Shown here piece after piece: positions 28,420-36,809 of a stretch of 64,000 nucleotides of DNA (its first letter is position 1; each line of letters begins with the position of its first letter). The notes below the pieces were generated by a model that saw nothing but the letters and a program-made list of their open reading frames with translations, did not search any database and had not been told where the DNA came from. Where the stretch lies: contig NZ_JBKBEX010000025.1 in the NCBI RefSeq assembly GCF_047303325.1, forward strand, positions 11,469 to 75,468, in the 5' to 3' direction. Made by a program: the position numbers and the translations under genes. The stretch comes from Polaromonas sp047303325. GTDB taxonomy: Bacteria; Pseudomonadota; Gammaproteobacteria; Burkholderiales; Burkholderiaceae_C.

Positions 28420-28929
28420 TTAAAGGCCCAGGGTGGTGGCAGGGAAAGCCGGCGAACTTTTCAGCAGCCTTTCATTGAGCCGCTCCCTCAGCGCGACCCG
28501 GCGCGCCGGCTCGGACCCGGCTATGCCCGTGCAGCGCTGCAGGTCCAGGCGTTCAAAGACCCAGCCTGGCCCCAGCAAGGCGCTGGGCAGGTCATCGGCC
28601 GGGGCAGACGCGTTGGCACGGCATTCGATGATGTGGGCCCAGGTCCGCCGCCAGGTGACGAAGCGCGCATGCCGGCGCAGCACTTCGTCGTAGTTTCTGG
28701 CCAGCATGGTGAAGGTCCGGCCGGTCTTGGACCAGTCGTTCAAGGCCTGCACCACCGTGCGTTCCCCCAGGGGCCAGTCTTCAAAATCCGGGTCGCAGAC
28801 GATGATTTCACGCCAGCCCTGCTGCGCCGCCGCCACAAAAGCCTGGCGGATCATCTCGGTAAAGTCGGCGCGCCCGGTGAAGCGGCCTTCCGGCAAGGCC
28901 TGCGGGGTAGGTGTTGCGTCGGTCTCCAT
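28420..28929 (-). CDS. Conserved hypothetical protein next to roxA
   Basis: 169 residues from the ATG at 28929, chosen because AAGGAG lies seven bases upstream; a start six codons earlier is possible. It is soluble, with no signal peptide. Its core reads RADFTEMIRQAF, then GWREIIVCDPDFEDWPLGER, LNDWSKTGRTFTMLARNYD and FVTWRRTWAHIIECR. I do not recognise a functional family. The alternating hydrophobic/acidic 'IIVCDPDFEDW' and 'RRTW.HIIE' blocks look like a conserved alpha/beta fold. It lies 42 bases behind roxA in the same direction, so they are likely one operon. Confidence 0.8.
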   Translation of the reverse strand: METDATPTPQALPEGRFTGRADFTEMIRQAFVAAAQQGWREIIVCDPDFEDWPLGERTVVQALNDWSKTGRTFTMLARNYDEVLRRHARFVTWRRTWAHIIECRANASAPADDLPSALLGPGWVFERLDLQRCTGIAGSEPARRVALRERLNERLLKSSPAFPATTLGL

Positions 28930-28971
28930 GGAGTATCTCCTTGGCAAAGTGGCAAACAGGTACTGGGCCGA

Positions 28972-30189
28972 TCAGGAATCCGCGAGAGGCTCCTGCCGCA
29001 GCCAGCCGGCATCGTGCCAGTCGCCCAGCAAGGCCATCGCGGAGCCGCTGGCCTTGCGCAGCTCATGCGGCACCAAGCCGCGGCCGTCGGCCAGCCGCCG
29101 CATCAGCGTCGCATCGGCGCCTTTGGCACGGTAACTTTCCCCGTTGATGAACACATGGTCTGCGTCATACATCATCCGGGTGCGCGCGTCCAGCCTGACC
29201 CCTGCGCGGCCGGCCCGCGCGGCCTCGGCATCCCATTCATCGGCGGCTTCGTCAAACCACACCGAGGGCTTGGGCTCGGTCATGTATTCGCCCAGGGCGC
29301 AGGCCAGCGCGAGAGGGTCTTTCAGCGCGTCCTGCACGGCCCGGCTGGCGAAGGCGGCCAGCTCTGCCGGCAAGGCCGCGGGGGTGGCCGTGGCGTCCTG
29401 CCCGGGGTCGCGGTAGATCTCGGGTGCTTTGGCTGCGCGGCGCCCCGCCGGGGCATCCGCCTGCTGGTCGTCCTGGCTGAATTCCGCCAGACGCTGCAGC
29501 AGTTCCGCCGCCAGTTCGCCGCGCCCCGGCGACCTGAAGCCGATCGAATAGGTCATGCAGTCGGCCGCCTTGCCGTCGCCCGAGGTCGCAGCCTCGGCAA
29601 TACCGTCATGCGCATAGCGCGGGGGCAGGTACAGCATGTCGCCGGCTTCCAGCACAAACTCCTGCTCGGGCTCGAAGTTCTGCAGGATTTTCAGCGGCAC
29701 GCCCTCCTGCAAGCTCAGGTCTTTTTGCCGCCCTATCTTCCAGCGCCGCCGCCCGCTGGCCTGCAGCAGGAACACGTCATAGCTGTCAAAATGCGGCCCC
29801 ACGCCTCCTCCCGCCGTGGCGAACGAGATCATCAAGTCATCAAGCCGCGCATCAGGAACAAAACGAAACCGCTGCAAAAGCTCGTGCGCCCCGGCGTCAT
29901 GCAGGTCCACGCCCTGCACCAGCAAGGTCCAGGCCTTCTGGCTCAGCGGCGGCAGGCTGCGCGGCGCAAAAGGCCCCTGCTTCATGCGCCAGCCCTTGGC
30001 CTGCTGGACGATCAAACGCGACTCCGCCTGTTCGCTCGCGGCCAGTTTGAACAAGGCCGCGCGGCTCAGCAAAGGCTGGAAGCCGGGCAGGGCCTGGCGA
30101 ACGAGAAGGGGCTTTTTCTGCCAGTGACGGCGCATGAATTGCGCCGGGCTCAGGCCGGCAAGGAGCGCTAGAGATTGGTTTACATCCAT
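28972..30189 (-). CDS. roxA: JmjC/cupin ribosomal protein L16 arginine hydroxylase (RoxA/YcfD)
   Basis: 405 residues. The cupin (JmjC-like) domain carries the Fe(II) motif HFD in GVGPHFDSYDVFLLQ and the distal His in LPPRYAHDGIAEA, with SGRRRWKIG behind. The start (SPAQFMRRHWQKKPLLVRQA) and a C-terminal helical domain are those of YcfD, a 2-oxoglutarate oxygenase that hydroxylates an arginine of ribosomal protein L16. The start codon lies only 14 bases from the divergent SlyD-like gene's start codon. Confidence 0.9.
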   Translation of the reverse strand: MDVNQSLALLAGLSPAQFMRRHWQKKPLLVRQALPGFQPLLSRAALFKLAASEQAESRLIVQQAKGWRMKQGPFAPRSLPPLSQKAWTLLVQGVDLHDAGAHELLQRFRFVPDARLDDLMISFATAGGGVGPHFDSYDVFLLQASGRRRWKIGRQKDLSLQEGVPLKILQNFEPEQEFVLEAGDMLYLPPRYAHDGIAEAATSGDGKAADCMTYSIGFRSPGRGELAAELLQRLAEFSQDDQQADAPAGRRAAKAPEIYRDPGQDATATPAALPAELAAFASRAVQDALKDPLALACALGEYMTEPKPSVWFDEAADEWDAEAARAGRAGVRLDARTRMMYDADHVFINGESYRAKGADATLMRRLADGRGLVPHELRKASGSAMALLGDWHDAGWLRQEPLADS

Positions 30190-30203
30190 GGGACAATTGT
30201 CGG

Positions 30204-30728
30204 ATGAAAATCACCCCGCAATGCGTCGTAGCCCTGACATGGACGCTGAAAGACACCCTGGGCGATGTGCTGGACGAACTGGACGAGCCCATAGAGTTCC
30301 TGCTCGGCGGTGACGACCTGCTGGCCAAGATCGAGCACGCCCTGCAGGGCCATGAAGCCGGCGACAAGCTTGAGTTGCACCTGGAGCCCGAGGACGCCTT
30401 TGGTGACTATGACGAAAGCCTGGTGTTTCTCGAGCCGCGCAAGGCCTTCCCGGCCGAACTCGAAGAAGGCATGACCTTCGACGGCGCTGCTCTTCCCAAA
30501 GGTGTCAGCGGAACGGCACCGCACGACCATATCTATACGGTCACCGAAATCTATCCCGACCACGTGGTGCTGGACGGCAACCATCCGCTGGCGGGCATCG
30601 CCATCCGGCTGGCGGTCAAGGTCGAGTCGGTGCGTGAAGCAAGCGAAGAGGAAATCGGCCAGGGCTCCCTGGGCACCGGCTTCTTCAAGCTCGAGCCGAT
30701 CACACCCGGAAGCGGCACCCTGCACTAA
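30204..30728 (+). CDS. SlyD-like FKBP-type peptidyl-prolyl isomerase
   Basis: 174 residues. The split FKBP domain with IF insertion is visible: LTWTLKDTLGDVLDEL, LLGGDDLLAKIEHALQGHEAGDKLELHLEPEDAFGDYDE, then the insert and GNHPLAGIAIRLAVKVESVR. This is the SlyD arrangement of a cytoplasmic folding helper, but the His/Cys-rich nickel-binding tail of E. coli SlyD is missing. The gene ends in a terminator hairpin shared with the convergent lipoprotein gene. Confidence 0.9.
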   Translation: MKITPQCVVALTWTLKDTLGDVLDELDEPIEFLLGGDDLLAKIEHALQGHEAGDKLELHLEPEDAFGDYDESLVFLEPRKAFPAELEEGMTFDGAALPKGVSGTAPHDHIYTVTEIYPDHVVLDGNHPLAGIAIRLAVKVESVREASEEEIGQGSLGTGFFKLEPITPGSGTLH

Positions 30729-30740
30729 AGGCCAAGGCAA

Positions 30741-30768
30741 ATGCGGCGGTTTTGGGCCGCCGCATTTT
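30741..30768. terminator. Bidirectional terminator hairpin
   Basis: ATGCGGCGG (30741-30749) pairs perfectly with CCGCCGCAT (30757-30765) and is followed by TTTT on the plus strand; the minus strand has AAAT in the mirror position. It separates the converging SlyD-like and glycine-zipper genes. Confidence 0.85.
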
Positions 30769-30782
30769 GGCGCCTTTGCCGC

Positions 30783-31334
30783 CTACATCCGGTACAGCAG
30801 GCCGTTCTCAATCCTCACGCGATCGCCGATGCGCAGGTCGCCGGTGGAAGGCACGTCATAGGCACGGCCGGTGCCGTTGTCGAGCTGGACCGATACGCGG
30901 TAGGTTTCGCGAACCGCACCAGGATTGCGGTTTTTCTCAATCGCATTACCAGCCACGGCGCCGCCCACTGCGCCGACAACCGTCGCCACGTCCTTGCCGG
31001 TGCCGCCGCCGATCTGGTGGCCCACCACCGCGCCGGCCACACCGCCGAGGATGGCACCTACACCTGAGCTCCTGGCCTGTTCCTGGGTGCGAAACACTTC
31101 CACATTGCTGACGCGTCCGTATTCGACATAGCGGTTCTGCTGGTTGGCGGGATAGGTGCCCGCCGGGTAGGTTCCAGCAGGATAAGTCTGGTTAGGGTAG
31201 CTGGCGGTATTGGGATAGGCGGGCGGGTAACTCGCGTCAGAGGTCGGCGGCGGGTTCATGGGTGCGCAGGCCGCCAGGGTGGCCAGCGCCAGCACCACGG
31301 ACGCGGATGAAATAAAGCGGGATGTGTTTTGCAT
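30783..31334 (-). CDS. Glycine-zipper 2TM (SlyB-like) lipoprotein
   Basis: 183 residues from the ATG at 31334 with AGGAG seven bases upstream. A lipoprotein signal ends in LAAC, a Pro/Tyr/Thr repeat with PAGTY units covers residues ~28-60, and a glycine-zipper pair (GVGAILGGVAGAVVGHQIGG, then TVVGAVGGAVAGNAIEK) follows. The C-terminal part is a small beta domain (YRVSVQLDNGTGRAYDVP). SlyB/PcpY-type outer-membrane lipoproteins have this plan and are often envelope-stress related. Exact role is unknown. Confidence 0.88.
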   Translation of the reverse strand: MQNTSRFISSASVVLALATLAACAPMNPPPTSDASYPPAYPNTASYPNQTYPAGTYPAGTYPANQQNRYVEYGRVSNVEVFRTQEQARSSGVGAILGGVAGAVVGHQIGGGTGKDVATVVGAVGGAVAGNAIEKNRNPGAVRETYRVSVQLDNGTGRAYDVPSTGDLRIGDRVRIENGLLYRM

Positions 31335-31514
31335 GAGTCTCTCCTGTTGGTAAGTCATGAGATCCCGGCACCACAGGCGCATGGACTCTCATGGCTTATT
31401 AAGGACGCGACCCGCTACTCCCCAGGTGGGGATAGGGCCTGTGGCGGCGTGGGAGCCTTGTTGCAAGGGTTGTAGGAAAACCCCCCAACCTCTGCTGGGC
31501 GCGGCGGGCCGGGC

Positions 31515-31961
31515 TCAGGCCTTGCCGGTGGAGCCGTAGCCGCCCTCCCCGCGCTCACTGGCGGGAAACTCGGACACCACCTTGAACTGCGCCTGTACCA
31601 CGGGCACGATCATCAGCTGCGCGATCCGCTCCATGGGTTCAATCGTGAAGGGCACGTCGCTGCGGTTCCAGGCGCTGACCATCAGCTGCCCCTGGTAATC
31701 ACTGTCGATCAGGCCCACCAGATTGCCCAGCACGATGCCGTGCTTGTGGCCCAGGCCGGAGCGCGGCAGGATCAGTGCGGCATAGCCCGGGTTGTGCAGG
31801 TAGATGGCGATGCCGGTGGGCACCAGTTGCCAGGCGTTAGCGGCCAGCGTGAGCGGCGTATCGAGGCAGGCGCGCAGGTCCAGGCCGGCGCTGCCGGGCG
31901 TGGCGTAGGTAGGAAGGTTGTTCTGAAGGCGCGGGTCGAGAATCTTGACGTCGATGTGCAT
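31515..31961 (-). CDS. dut: dUTP diphosphatase
   Basis: 148 residues, normal for trimeric dUTPase, which hydrolyses dUTP to dUMP and pyrophosphate. All five motifs are visible: PGSAGLDLRA, PRSGLGHKHGIVLGN, GLIDSDYQGQLMVSAWN, RIAQLMIVPV and C-terminal GGYGSTGKA. It is the last gene of the coaBC-orf-dut run, starting three bases after the membrane-protein stop. Confidence 0.96.
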   Translation of the reverse strand: MHIDVKILDPRLQNNLPTYATPGSAGLDLRACLDTPLTLAANAWQLVPTGIAIYLHNPGYAALILPRSGLGHKHGIVLGNLVGLIDSDYQGQLMVSAWNRSDVPFTIEPMERIAQLMIVPVVQAQFKVVSEFPASERGEGGYGSTGKA

Positions 31962-31964
31962 GAA

Positions 31965-32423
31965 CTATTTTTTCTTCGGGGGTTGATTTGTTTGGGCCTG
32001 TTGGGCCTTTTGGGACTTTTGAGCCTCTTCGGCCGCTTGCTGCGCCAGCTCGCGCAGGCGCTGGAGCAGCGCCCCGGATGACCGGCGGTTGGCCTGGAAC
32101 ACCGCCCACGCGCCGTATACCAGCAGTGCGGGCAGGAACAGGAAACCAGCGCCGGGTACCACTTCGGACAAAACCTGGGTGGCGATCCACAGGATAACGA
32201 CCCATTTGACGTGGGAGACAAAGGCGGCGACTGGCGCCGCGGGTTTAGCGGGCGGCGTGACGATGCTTGCCGGAGACGGTGCGCGCAGCGCGGTCTTCTC
32301 CCCGGGCTTGAGCCGGTCTTCGCGGGCTTCGGCCGAGGCATGCGCATTCGCATTCGCGTGGGTCAGGCGCTCCACGTAGGCCACAAAATCACCGTCCGGT
32401 GGCGTGTTCGAAGGAAGGTTCAC
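31965..32423 (-). CDS. Hypothetical membrane protein between coaBC and dut
   Basis: 152 residues, start overlapping the coaBC stop by four bases (ATGA). A polar N-terminus (residues 1-70) is followed by one or two hydrophobic segments (VKWVVILWIATQVLSEVV and FLFLPALLVYGAWAVF) and a charged, Gln/Ala/Lys-rich tail likely to form a coiled coil. I do not recognise a family. Its place inside the coaBC-dut operon is probably positional only. Confidence 0.8.
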   Translation of the reverse strand: MNLPSNTPPDGDFVAYVERLTHANANAHASAEAREDRLKPGEKTALRAPSPASIVTPPAKPAAPVAAFVSHVKWVVILWIATQVLSEVVPGAGFLFLPALLVYGAWAVFQANRRSSGALLQRLRELAQQAAEEAQKSQKAQQAQTNQPPKKK

Positions 32424-33715
32424 GGCGCGGCCGCTTTCCCTTTGGGGGCATCCGCATCCGCCATCCTGGCCGCGATTTCCCCCACCAGCCGCCTCGCCAG
32501 CGAAAGCTTGGAAGCCCGGGGCAAGGCTTTGCTGCCCTGCGCATCCACCAGCAGCAGCGCGTTATGGTCCTGGCCGAAGGTGTCGGGGCCGATGTTGCCG
32601 ACCAGCAGCGGCACTTTTTTGCGCAGGCGCTTGGCCTCGGCGTTTTCCGCGAGGTCCTGGCTTTCCGCCGCGAAACCCACGCAGAAAAGCCGGCCGGCTC
32701 GCGCCGCGGCGGACTGGGCCACCGTAGCCAGGATGTCCGGATTCTCGCTAAACGCGAGTTGCGGCGCCTGGCCGGAGCCGTCTTTCTTGATTTTCTGGGC
32801 TGAAGGCGCGGCGGGACGCCAGTCTGCCACCGCCGCCGTGGCGATAAAAACGCTGGCGGCCTGGGCGCGCGCCGCCACGGCGTCCAGCATTTGCTGCGCC
32901 GACCTCACGTCGACGCGGGTCACGCCGCGCGGCGTGGGCTGGCTCACCGGGCCGGCGACCAGCGTCACTTCGGCGCCCGCCTCGCGCGCCGCGCGCGCAA
33001 TGGCAAAACCCATCTTGCCGCTGGACAGGTTGGTGATGCCGCGCACCGGATCTATGGCTTCATAGGTGGGGCCCGCCGTGACCAGCACGCGCTGGCCGAC
33101 CAGCACCTTGGGCGCAAAAAAGGCCACCAGGTCCTCGAGGATCTGCTCGGGCTCCAGCATGCGCCCGTCGCCGGTCTCGCCGCAGGCCTGGAACCCGCTG
33201 CCCACGCCCAGCACCGTGGCGCCGTCAGCGTCCAGCTGCACAAAATTGCGCTGCGTGGCCGGATGCGCGTACATCTCGCGGTTCATGGCCGGCGCCACCA
33301 GCAGCGGCACCTTGTCGATGGGGCGGGCCAGGCACATCAGGCTGAGCAGGTCGTCGGCGCGCCCGTGCAGCAGCTTGGCCATGAAGTCGGCGCTCATGGG
33401 CGCGATCAGGATGGCATCGGATTCGCGCGACAGGTTGATGTGCGCCATATTGTTGTCTTCGCGGCTGTCCCACTGGCTGGTGTAGACCGGCCGGCCGCTC
33501 AGGGCCTGCAGCGTGACGGCCGTGATGAACTGCTCGGCCGCCTCGGTCATGACCACCTGCACCGTGGCGCCAGCCTTGATCAGTGCCCGGCACAGCTCGG
33601 CCGCCTTGTAACAGGCGATACCGCCCGACAGGCCCAGCACGATGTGTTTGCCGGCCAGGTCCAGGGTTTCGTCGCTGTCCAAGCCGCTTCCCGCGGGGGT
33701 CACTTGATTCGTCAT
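32420..33715 (-). CDS. coaBC: Bifunctional phosphopantothenoylcysteine synthetase/decarboxylase
   Basis: 431 residues. The N-terminal flavin decarboxylase (CoaC, ~20-195) shows SGGIACYKAAEL, the PAMNREMYAHPATQRN substrate clamp and the redox Cys in GFQACGETGDGRM. The C-terminal synthetase (CoaB, ~205-410) shows TAGPTYEAIDPVRGITNLSSGKMG, AAVADWRP and KIKK. Together they turn 4'-phosphopantothenate into 4'-phosphopantetheine for CoA. It is divergent from pyrG. Confidence 0.96.
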   Translation of the reverse strand: MTNQVTPAGSGLDSDETLDLAGKHIVLGLSGGIACYKAAELCRALIKAGATVQVVMTEAAEQFITAVTLQALSGRPVYTSQWDSREDNNMAHINLSRESDAILIAPMSADFMAKLLHGRADDLLSLMCLARPIDKVPLLVAPAMNREMYAHPATQRNFVQLDADGATVLGVGSGFQACGETGDGRMLEPEQILEDLVAFFAPKVLVGQRVLVTAGPTYEAIDPVRGITNLSSGKMGFAIARAAREAGAEVTLVAGPVSQPTPRGVTRVDVRSAQQMLDAVAARAQAASVFIATAAVADWRPAAPSAQKIKKDGSGQAPQLAFSENPDILATVAQSAAARAGRLFCVGFAAESQDLAENAEAKRLRKKVPLLVGNIGPDTFGQDHNALLLVDAQGSKALPRASKLSLARRLVGEIAARMADADAPKGKAAAP

Positions 33716-33770
33716 GCCCGCAATGTATCAGCTAAGCCCCCTGAATTCATCGACCCCCGCGAGCAACCCG

Positions 33771-33776
33771 TATAAT
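33771..33776 (+). promoter_or_regulatory. Probable pyrG -10 box
   Basis: A perfect TATAAT lies 41 bases before the pyrG start, with a weak -35 (TCGACC) 15-16 bases upstream. Transcription would start near 33783 and include the hairpin at 33793-33811. Confidence 0.5.
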
Positions 33777-33792
33777 CTCCGTTTACCACCTC

Positions 33793-33811
33793 TACGAACT
33801 TGCGGTTCGTA
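33793..33811 (+). promoter_or_regulatory. Hairpin covering the pyrG ribosome-binding region
   Basis: TACGAAC (33793-33799) pairs perfectly with GTTCGTA (33805-33811) around a TTGCG loop, ending six bases before the pyrG ATG. No Shine-Dalgarno is visible elsewhere in the leader. A translational control role is possible. Confidence 0.45.
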
Positions 33812-33817
33812 CCTGAC

Positions 33818-35509
33818 ATGACCAAATTTGTCTTCGTCACCGGCGGTGTGGTGTCTTCCCTGGGCAAGGGAATCGCCTCAGCCTCCTTAGCTGCGATCCT
33901 GGAATCGCGAGGCCTCAAAGTCACTTTAATCAAGCTCGATCCTTACCTCAATGTGGATCCGGGCACGATGTCGCCCTTCCAGCACGGCGAGGTTTTTGTG
34001 ACTGACGACGGCGCCGAAACCGACCTGGACCTGGGCCACTACGAGCGTTTCATTGAAACGCGCATGCGCAAGGCCAACAACTTCACCACCGGCCAGATCT
34101 ACAAAAGCGTGCTCGAAAAAGAGCGCCGCGGCGATTACCTCGGCAAGACCGTGCAGGTCATCCCGCACGTCACCAATGAAATCCAGGAATTCGTCAAGCG
34201 CGGCGCCGGCTACGAGACCGCAGATGCCGTCGACGTCGCCATTGTCGAAATCGGCGGAACCGTCGGCGACATTGAGTCCCTTCCCTTCCTGGAAGCCGTG
34301 CGTCAGATGAGCCTGCGCCTGGGCGCCAACAACACCGCTTTTGTGCACCTGAGCTACCTGCCCTGGATCGCCGCCGCCGGCGAGCTCAAGACCAAACCGA
34401 CCCAGCACACGGCCAAGCAGTTGCGCGAAATCGGCATTCAGGCCGACGTGCTGCTGTGCCGCGCGGACCGCCCCATCCCCAGCGAAGAGCGCGAGAAGAT
34501 CTCGCTGTTCTCCAACGTTCCCGAATGGGGCGTGATCTCCATGTGGGACGTGGACACGATTTACAAGGTGCCGCGCATGCTGCACGAGCAAGGCCTGGAC
34601 GGCCTGATCTGTGACAAGCTGCGTCTCAATACGCCGCCAGCCAACCTCCGGCGCTGGGACGACCTGGTCTACGAGACCGAGCACCCGCAGACCGAGGTGC
34701 ACATCGCCATGGTCGGCAAGTACGTCGACCTCTCCGACAGCTACAAGTCGCTCAATGAAGCCCTGCGCCACGCCGGCATGAAAAACCATGCCAAGGTGGT
34801 CATCGAGTACGTCGACTCCGAAACCATCACGCCGGACAATGTTTCGCGCCTTGCGCGCTTTGACGGCGTGCTGGTGCCCGGCGGTTTTGGCGTGCGCGGC
34901 GTCGAAGGCAAGATTTGCGCGGCCCGCTTCGCGCGCGAGAACAAGATGCCCTACCTCGGTATCTGCCTGGGCATGCAGGTCGCCACCATCGAGTTCGCGC
35001 GCCACGTTGCCGGCCTGAAGGACGCCAACAGCACCGAGTTCGACCCCGCGACGCCACACCCCGTCATCGCGCTGATCACCGAATGGAAAGACGCCGACGG
35101 CACCATCAAGACGCGCGACGCCAAATCCGACCTGGGCGGCACCATGCGCCTGGGCGCGCAAAGCTCGGACGTCGCCCCCGGCACGCTGGCGCACAAGATC
35201 TACGGCGACGTGGTCACCGAACGCCACCGCCACCGCTACGAAGCCAACGTCAACTACCTCGACGCCCTGCGCGCCTCGGGCCTGGTCATCTCCGCGCTGA
35301 CGCAGCGCGAGCAGCTCACCGAAATCATCGAGCTGCCGCAGGACGTCCATCCCTGGTTTGTCGGCGTGCAATTCCACCCCGAGTTCAAGTCCACGCCCTG
35401 GGCCGGCCACCCGCTGTTCAATGCCTACATCGCGGCCGTGCTCCAGCTGCGCGCCAGCGCGGGCCAGGGCGGCAAACCCGCGGCCAAGCCCCTGAAGGCG
35501 GTGGCCTGA
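33818..35509 (+). CDS. pyrG: CTP synthase
   Basis: 563 residues from the ATG at 33818. The synthetase domain begins TKFVFVTGGVVSSLGKGIAS, with DPYLNVDPGTMSPFQHGEVFVTDDG. The class-I glutaminase domain has the nucleophile Cys383 in LGICLGMQ and the His/Glu pair in GVQFHPEFKS. It makes CTP from UTP, ATP and glutamine. pyrG heads the run pyrG-kdsA-DUF1330-eno-ftsB, a common order in Burkholderiales. Confidence 0.97.
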   Translation: MTKFVFVTGGVVSSLGKGIASASLAAILESRGLKVTLIKLDPYLNVDPGTMSPFQHGEVFVTDDGAETDLDLGHYERFIETRMRKANNFTTGQIYKSVLEKERRGDYLGKTVQVIPHVTNEIQEFVKRGAGYETADAVDVAIVEIGGTVGDIESLPFLEAVRQMSLRLGANNTAFVHLSYLPWIAAAGELKTKPTQHTAKQLREIGIQADVLLCRADRPIPSEEREKISLFSNVPEWGVISMWDVDTIYKVPRMLHEQGLDGLICDKLRLNTPPANLRRWDDLVYETEHPQTEVHIAMVGKYVDLSDSYKSLNEALRHAGMKNHAKVVIEYVDSETITPDNVSRLARFDGVLVPGGFGVRGVEGKICAARFARENKMPYLGICLGMQVATIEFARHVAGLKDANSTEFDPATPHPVIALITEWKDADGTIKTRDAKSDLGGTMRLGAQSSDVAPGTLAHKIYGDVVTERHRHRYEANVNYLDALRASGLVISALTQREQLTEIIELPQDVHPWFVGVQFHPEFKSTPWAGHPLFNAYIAAVLQLRASAGQGGKPAAKPLKAVA

Positions 35510-35511
35510 CC

Positions 35512-36369
35512 ATGAAGCTGTGTGGATTCGACATCGGCCTTGACCAACCGTTTTTCCTGATCGCCGGCCCCTGCGTGGTGGAGTCCGAGCAGTTGCAGAT
35601 GGACACCGCCGGAACGCTCAAGGAAATCACCGCTTCACTGGGCATTCCCTTTATCTTCAAGTCAAGCTACGACAAGGCCAATCGCTCCAGCGGCACCAGC
35701 TTTCGCGGCCCCGGCATGGCCAAGGGCCTGGAAATCCTGGCCAAGGTCAAGCGTGAACTGGGCCTGCCCATACTGACGGACGTGCACTCAGAAGCCGACA
35801 TTGCCACCGTCGCCTCGGTGGTCGACGTGCTGCAGACCCCGGCCTTTCTGTGCCGCCAGACCGATTTCATCCACGCCGTGGCGCAATCAGGCAAGCCGGT
35901 CAACATCAAAAAAGGCCAGTTCCTGGCCCCCGGCGACATGAAGAACGTCATCGACAAGGCCCGCGCCGCCGCGCGCGAAAAAGGCCTGGATGAAGACAGC
36001 TTCATGGCCTGCGAGCGCGGCGCAAGCTTCGGCTACAACAATCTCGTATCCGACATGCGCAGCCTGGCGATCATGCGCGAGACAAAAGCCCCCGTGGTGT
36101 TCGACGCCACCCATTCGGTGCAACTGCCCGGCGGCAACGGCACCAGCAGCGGCGGCCAGCGCGAGATGGTGCCTGTGCTGGCCCGCGCCGCGGTGGCGGT
36201 CGGCGTGGCCGGCCTCTTCATGGAAACCCACCCCGACCCGGCCAAGGCCATGAGCGACGGCCCGAATGCCGTGCCGCTCAAGCACATGAAGGCGCTGCTC
36301 GAAACGCTGCTGGCGCTGGATCGCGTCACCAAGAAAAACGGCTACCTCGAAAACAATTTTTCCGCCTGA
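35512..36369 (+). CDS. kdsA: 3-deoxy-8-phosphooctulonate (KDO-8-P) synthase
   Basis: 285 residues, starting two bases after the pyrG stop. It condenses phosphoenolpyruvate with arabinose 5-phosphate for the KDO of lipopolysaccharide. Visible blocks are IAGPCVVES, FKSSYDKANRSS, SFRGPGM, TDVHSEAD, NIKKGQFLAPGDM and METHPDP. Cys21 in GPCVVES stands where the metal-independent E. coli enzyme has Asn26, so this is the metal-dependent class. Confidence 0.97.
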   Translation: MKLCGFDIGLDQPFFLIAGPCVVESEQLQMDTAGTLKEITASLGIPFIFKSSYDKANRSSGTSFRGPGMAKGLEILAKVKRELGLPILTDVHSEADIATVASVVDVLQTPAFLCRQTDFIHAVAQSGKPVNIKKGQFLAPGDMKNVIDKARAAAREKGLDEDSFMACERGASFGYNNLVSDMRSLAIMRETKAPVVFDATHSVQLPGGNGTSSGGQREMVPVLARAAVAVGVAGLFMETHPDPAKAMSDGPNAVPLKHMKALLETLLALDRVTKKNGYLENNFSA

Positions 36370-36468
36370 CCATGGATGTGGCGCCCGGGCACTGCCGCGG
36401 GCACCCCGGTAACACGCCGTCCCACGCCAGCCGCATGCGGATACTTTTAAAAAATTTTGGAACCCCAC

Positions 36469-36759
36469 ATGCCCAGTGCCTACATCATCGCCAATGTGAC
36501 GGTTACGAACCCCGAACAATACGAACAGTACAAAAAGCTGTCTAGCATTGCCATGCAGGCGCATGGCGCCGAGGTTTGCGTGCGCGGCGGCAAGATCGAA
36601 GTGCTGGAAGGCGACTGGACACCCAACCGCATCGTGGTGCTGAAGTTTCCGAGCGTAGAGCAGGCCCGCGCCTTTAATGAATCCGCCGAGTACGAAGCGG
36701 CGCGCCAGTCGCGCCAGGGCATCGCCGTCATGCGCATGGTGCTGGTCGAAGGCGTGTAA
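36469..36759 (+). CDS. DUF1330 domain protein
   Basis: 96 residues from the ATG at 36469. The dimeric ferredoxin-like (ABM-type) fold of DUF1330 is seen in YIIANVTVTNPEQYEQYKKLS, HGAEVCVRGGKIEVLEGDW and RIVVLKFPSVEQARAFNES. Function is unknown. It sits between kdsA (99 bases upstream) and eno (50 bases downstream), a conserved place in this group. Confidence 0.88.
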   Translation: MPSAYIIANVTVTNPEQYEQYKKLSSIAMQAHGAEVCVRGGKIEVLEGDWTPNRIVVLKFPSVEQARAFNESAEYEAARQSRQGIAVMRMVLVEGV

Positions 36760-36809
36760 CCGTTTTTGTTTTTTATCTTTGTTTTTTTCTGATTTTTGAA
36801 AGAGCCTAA

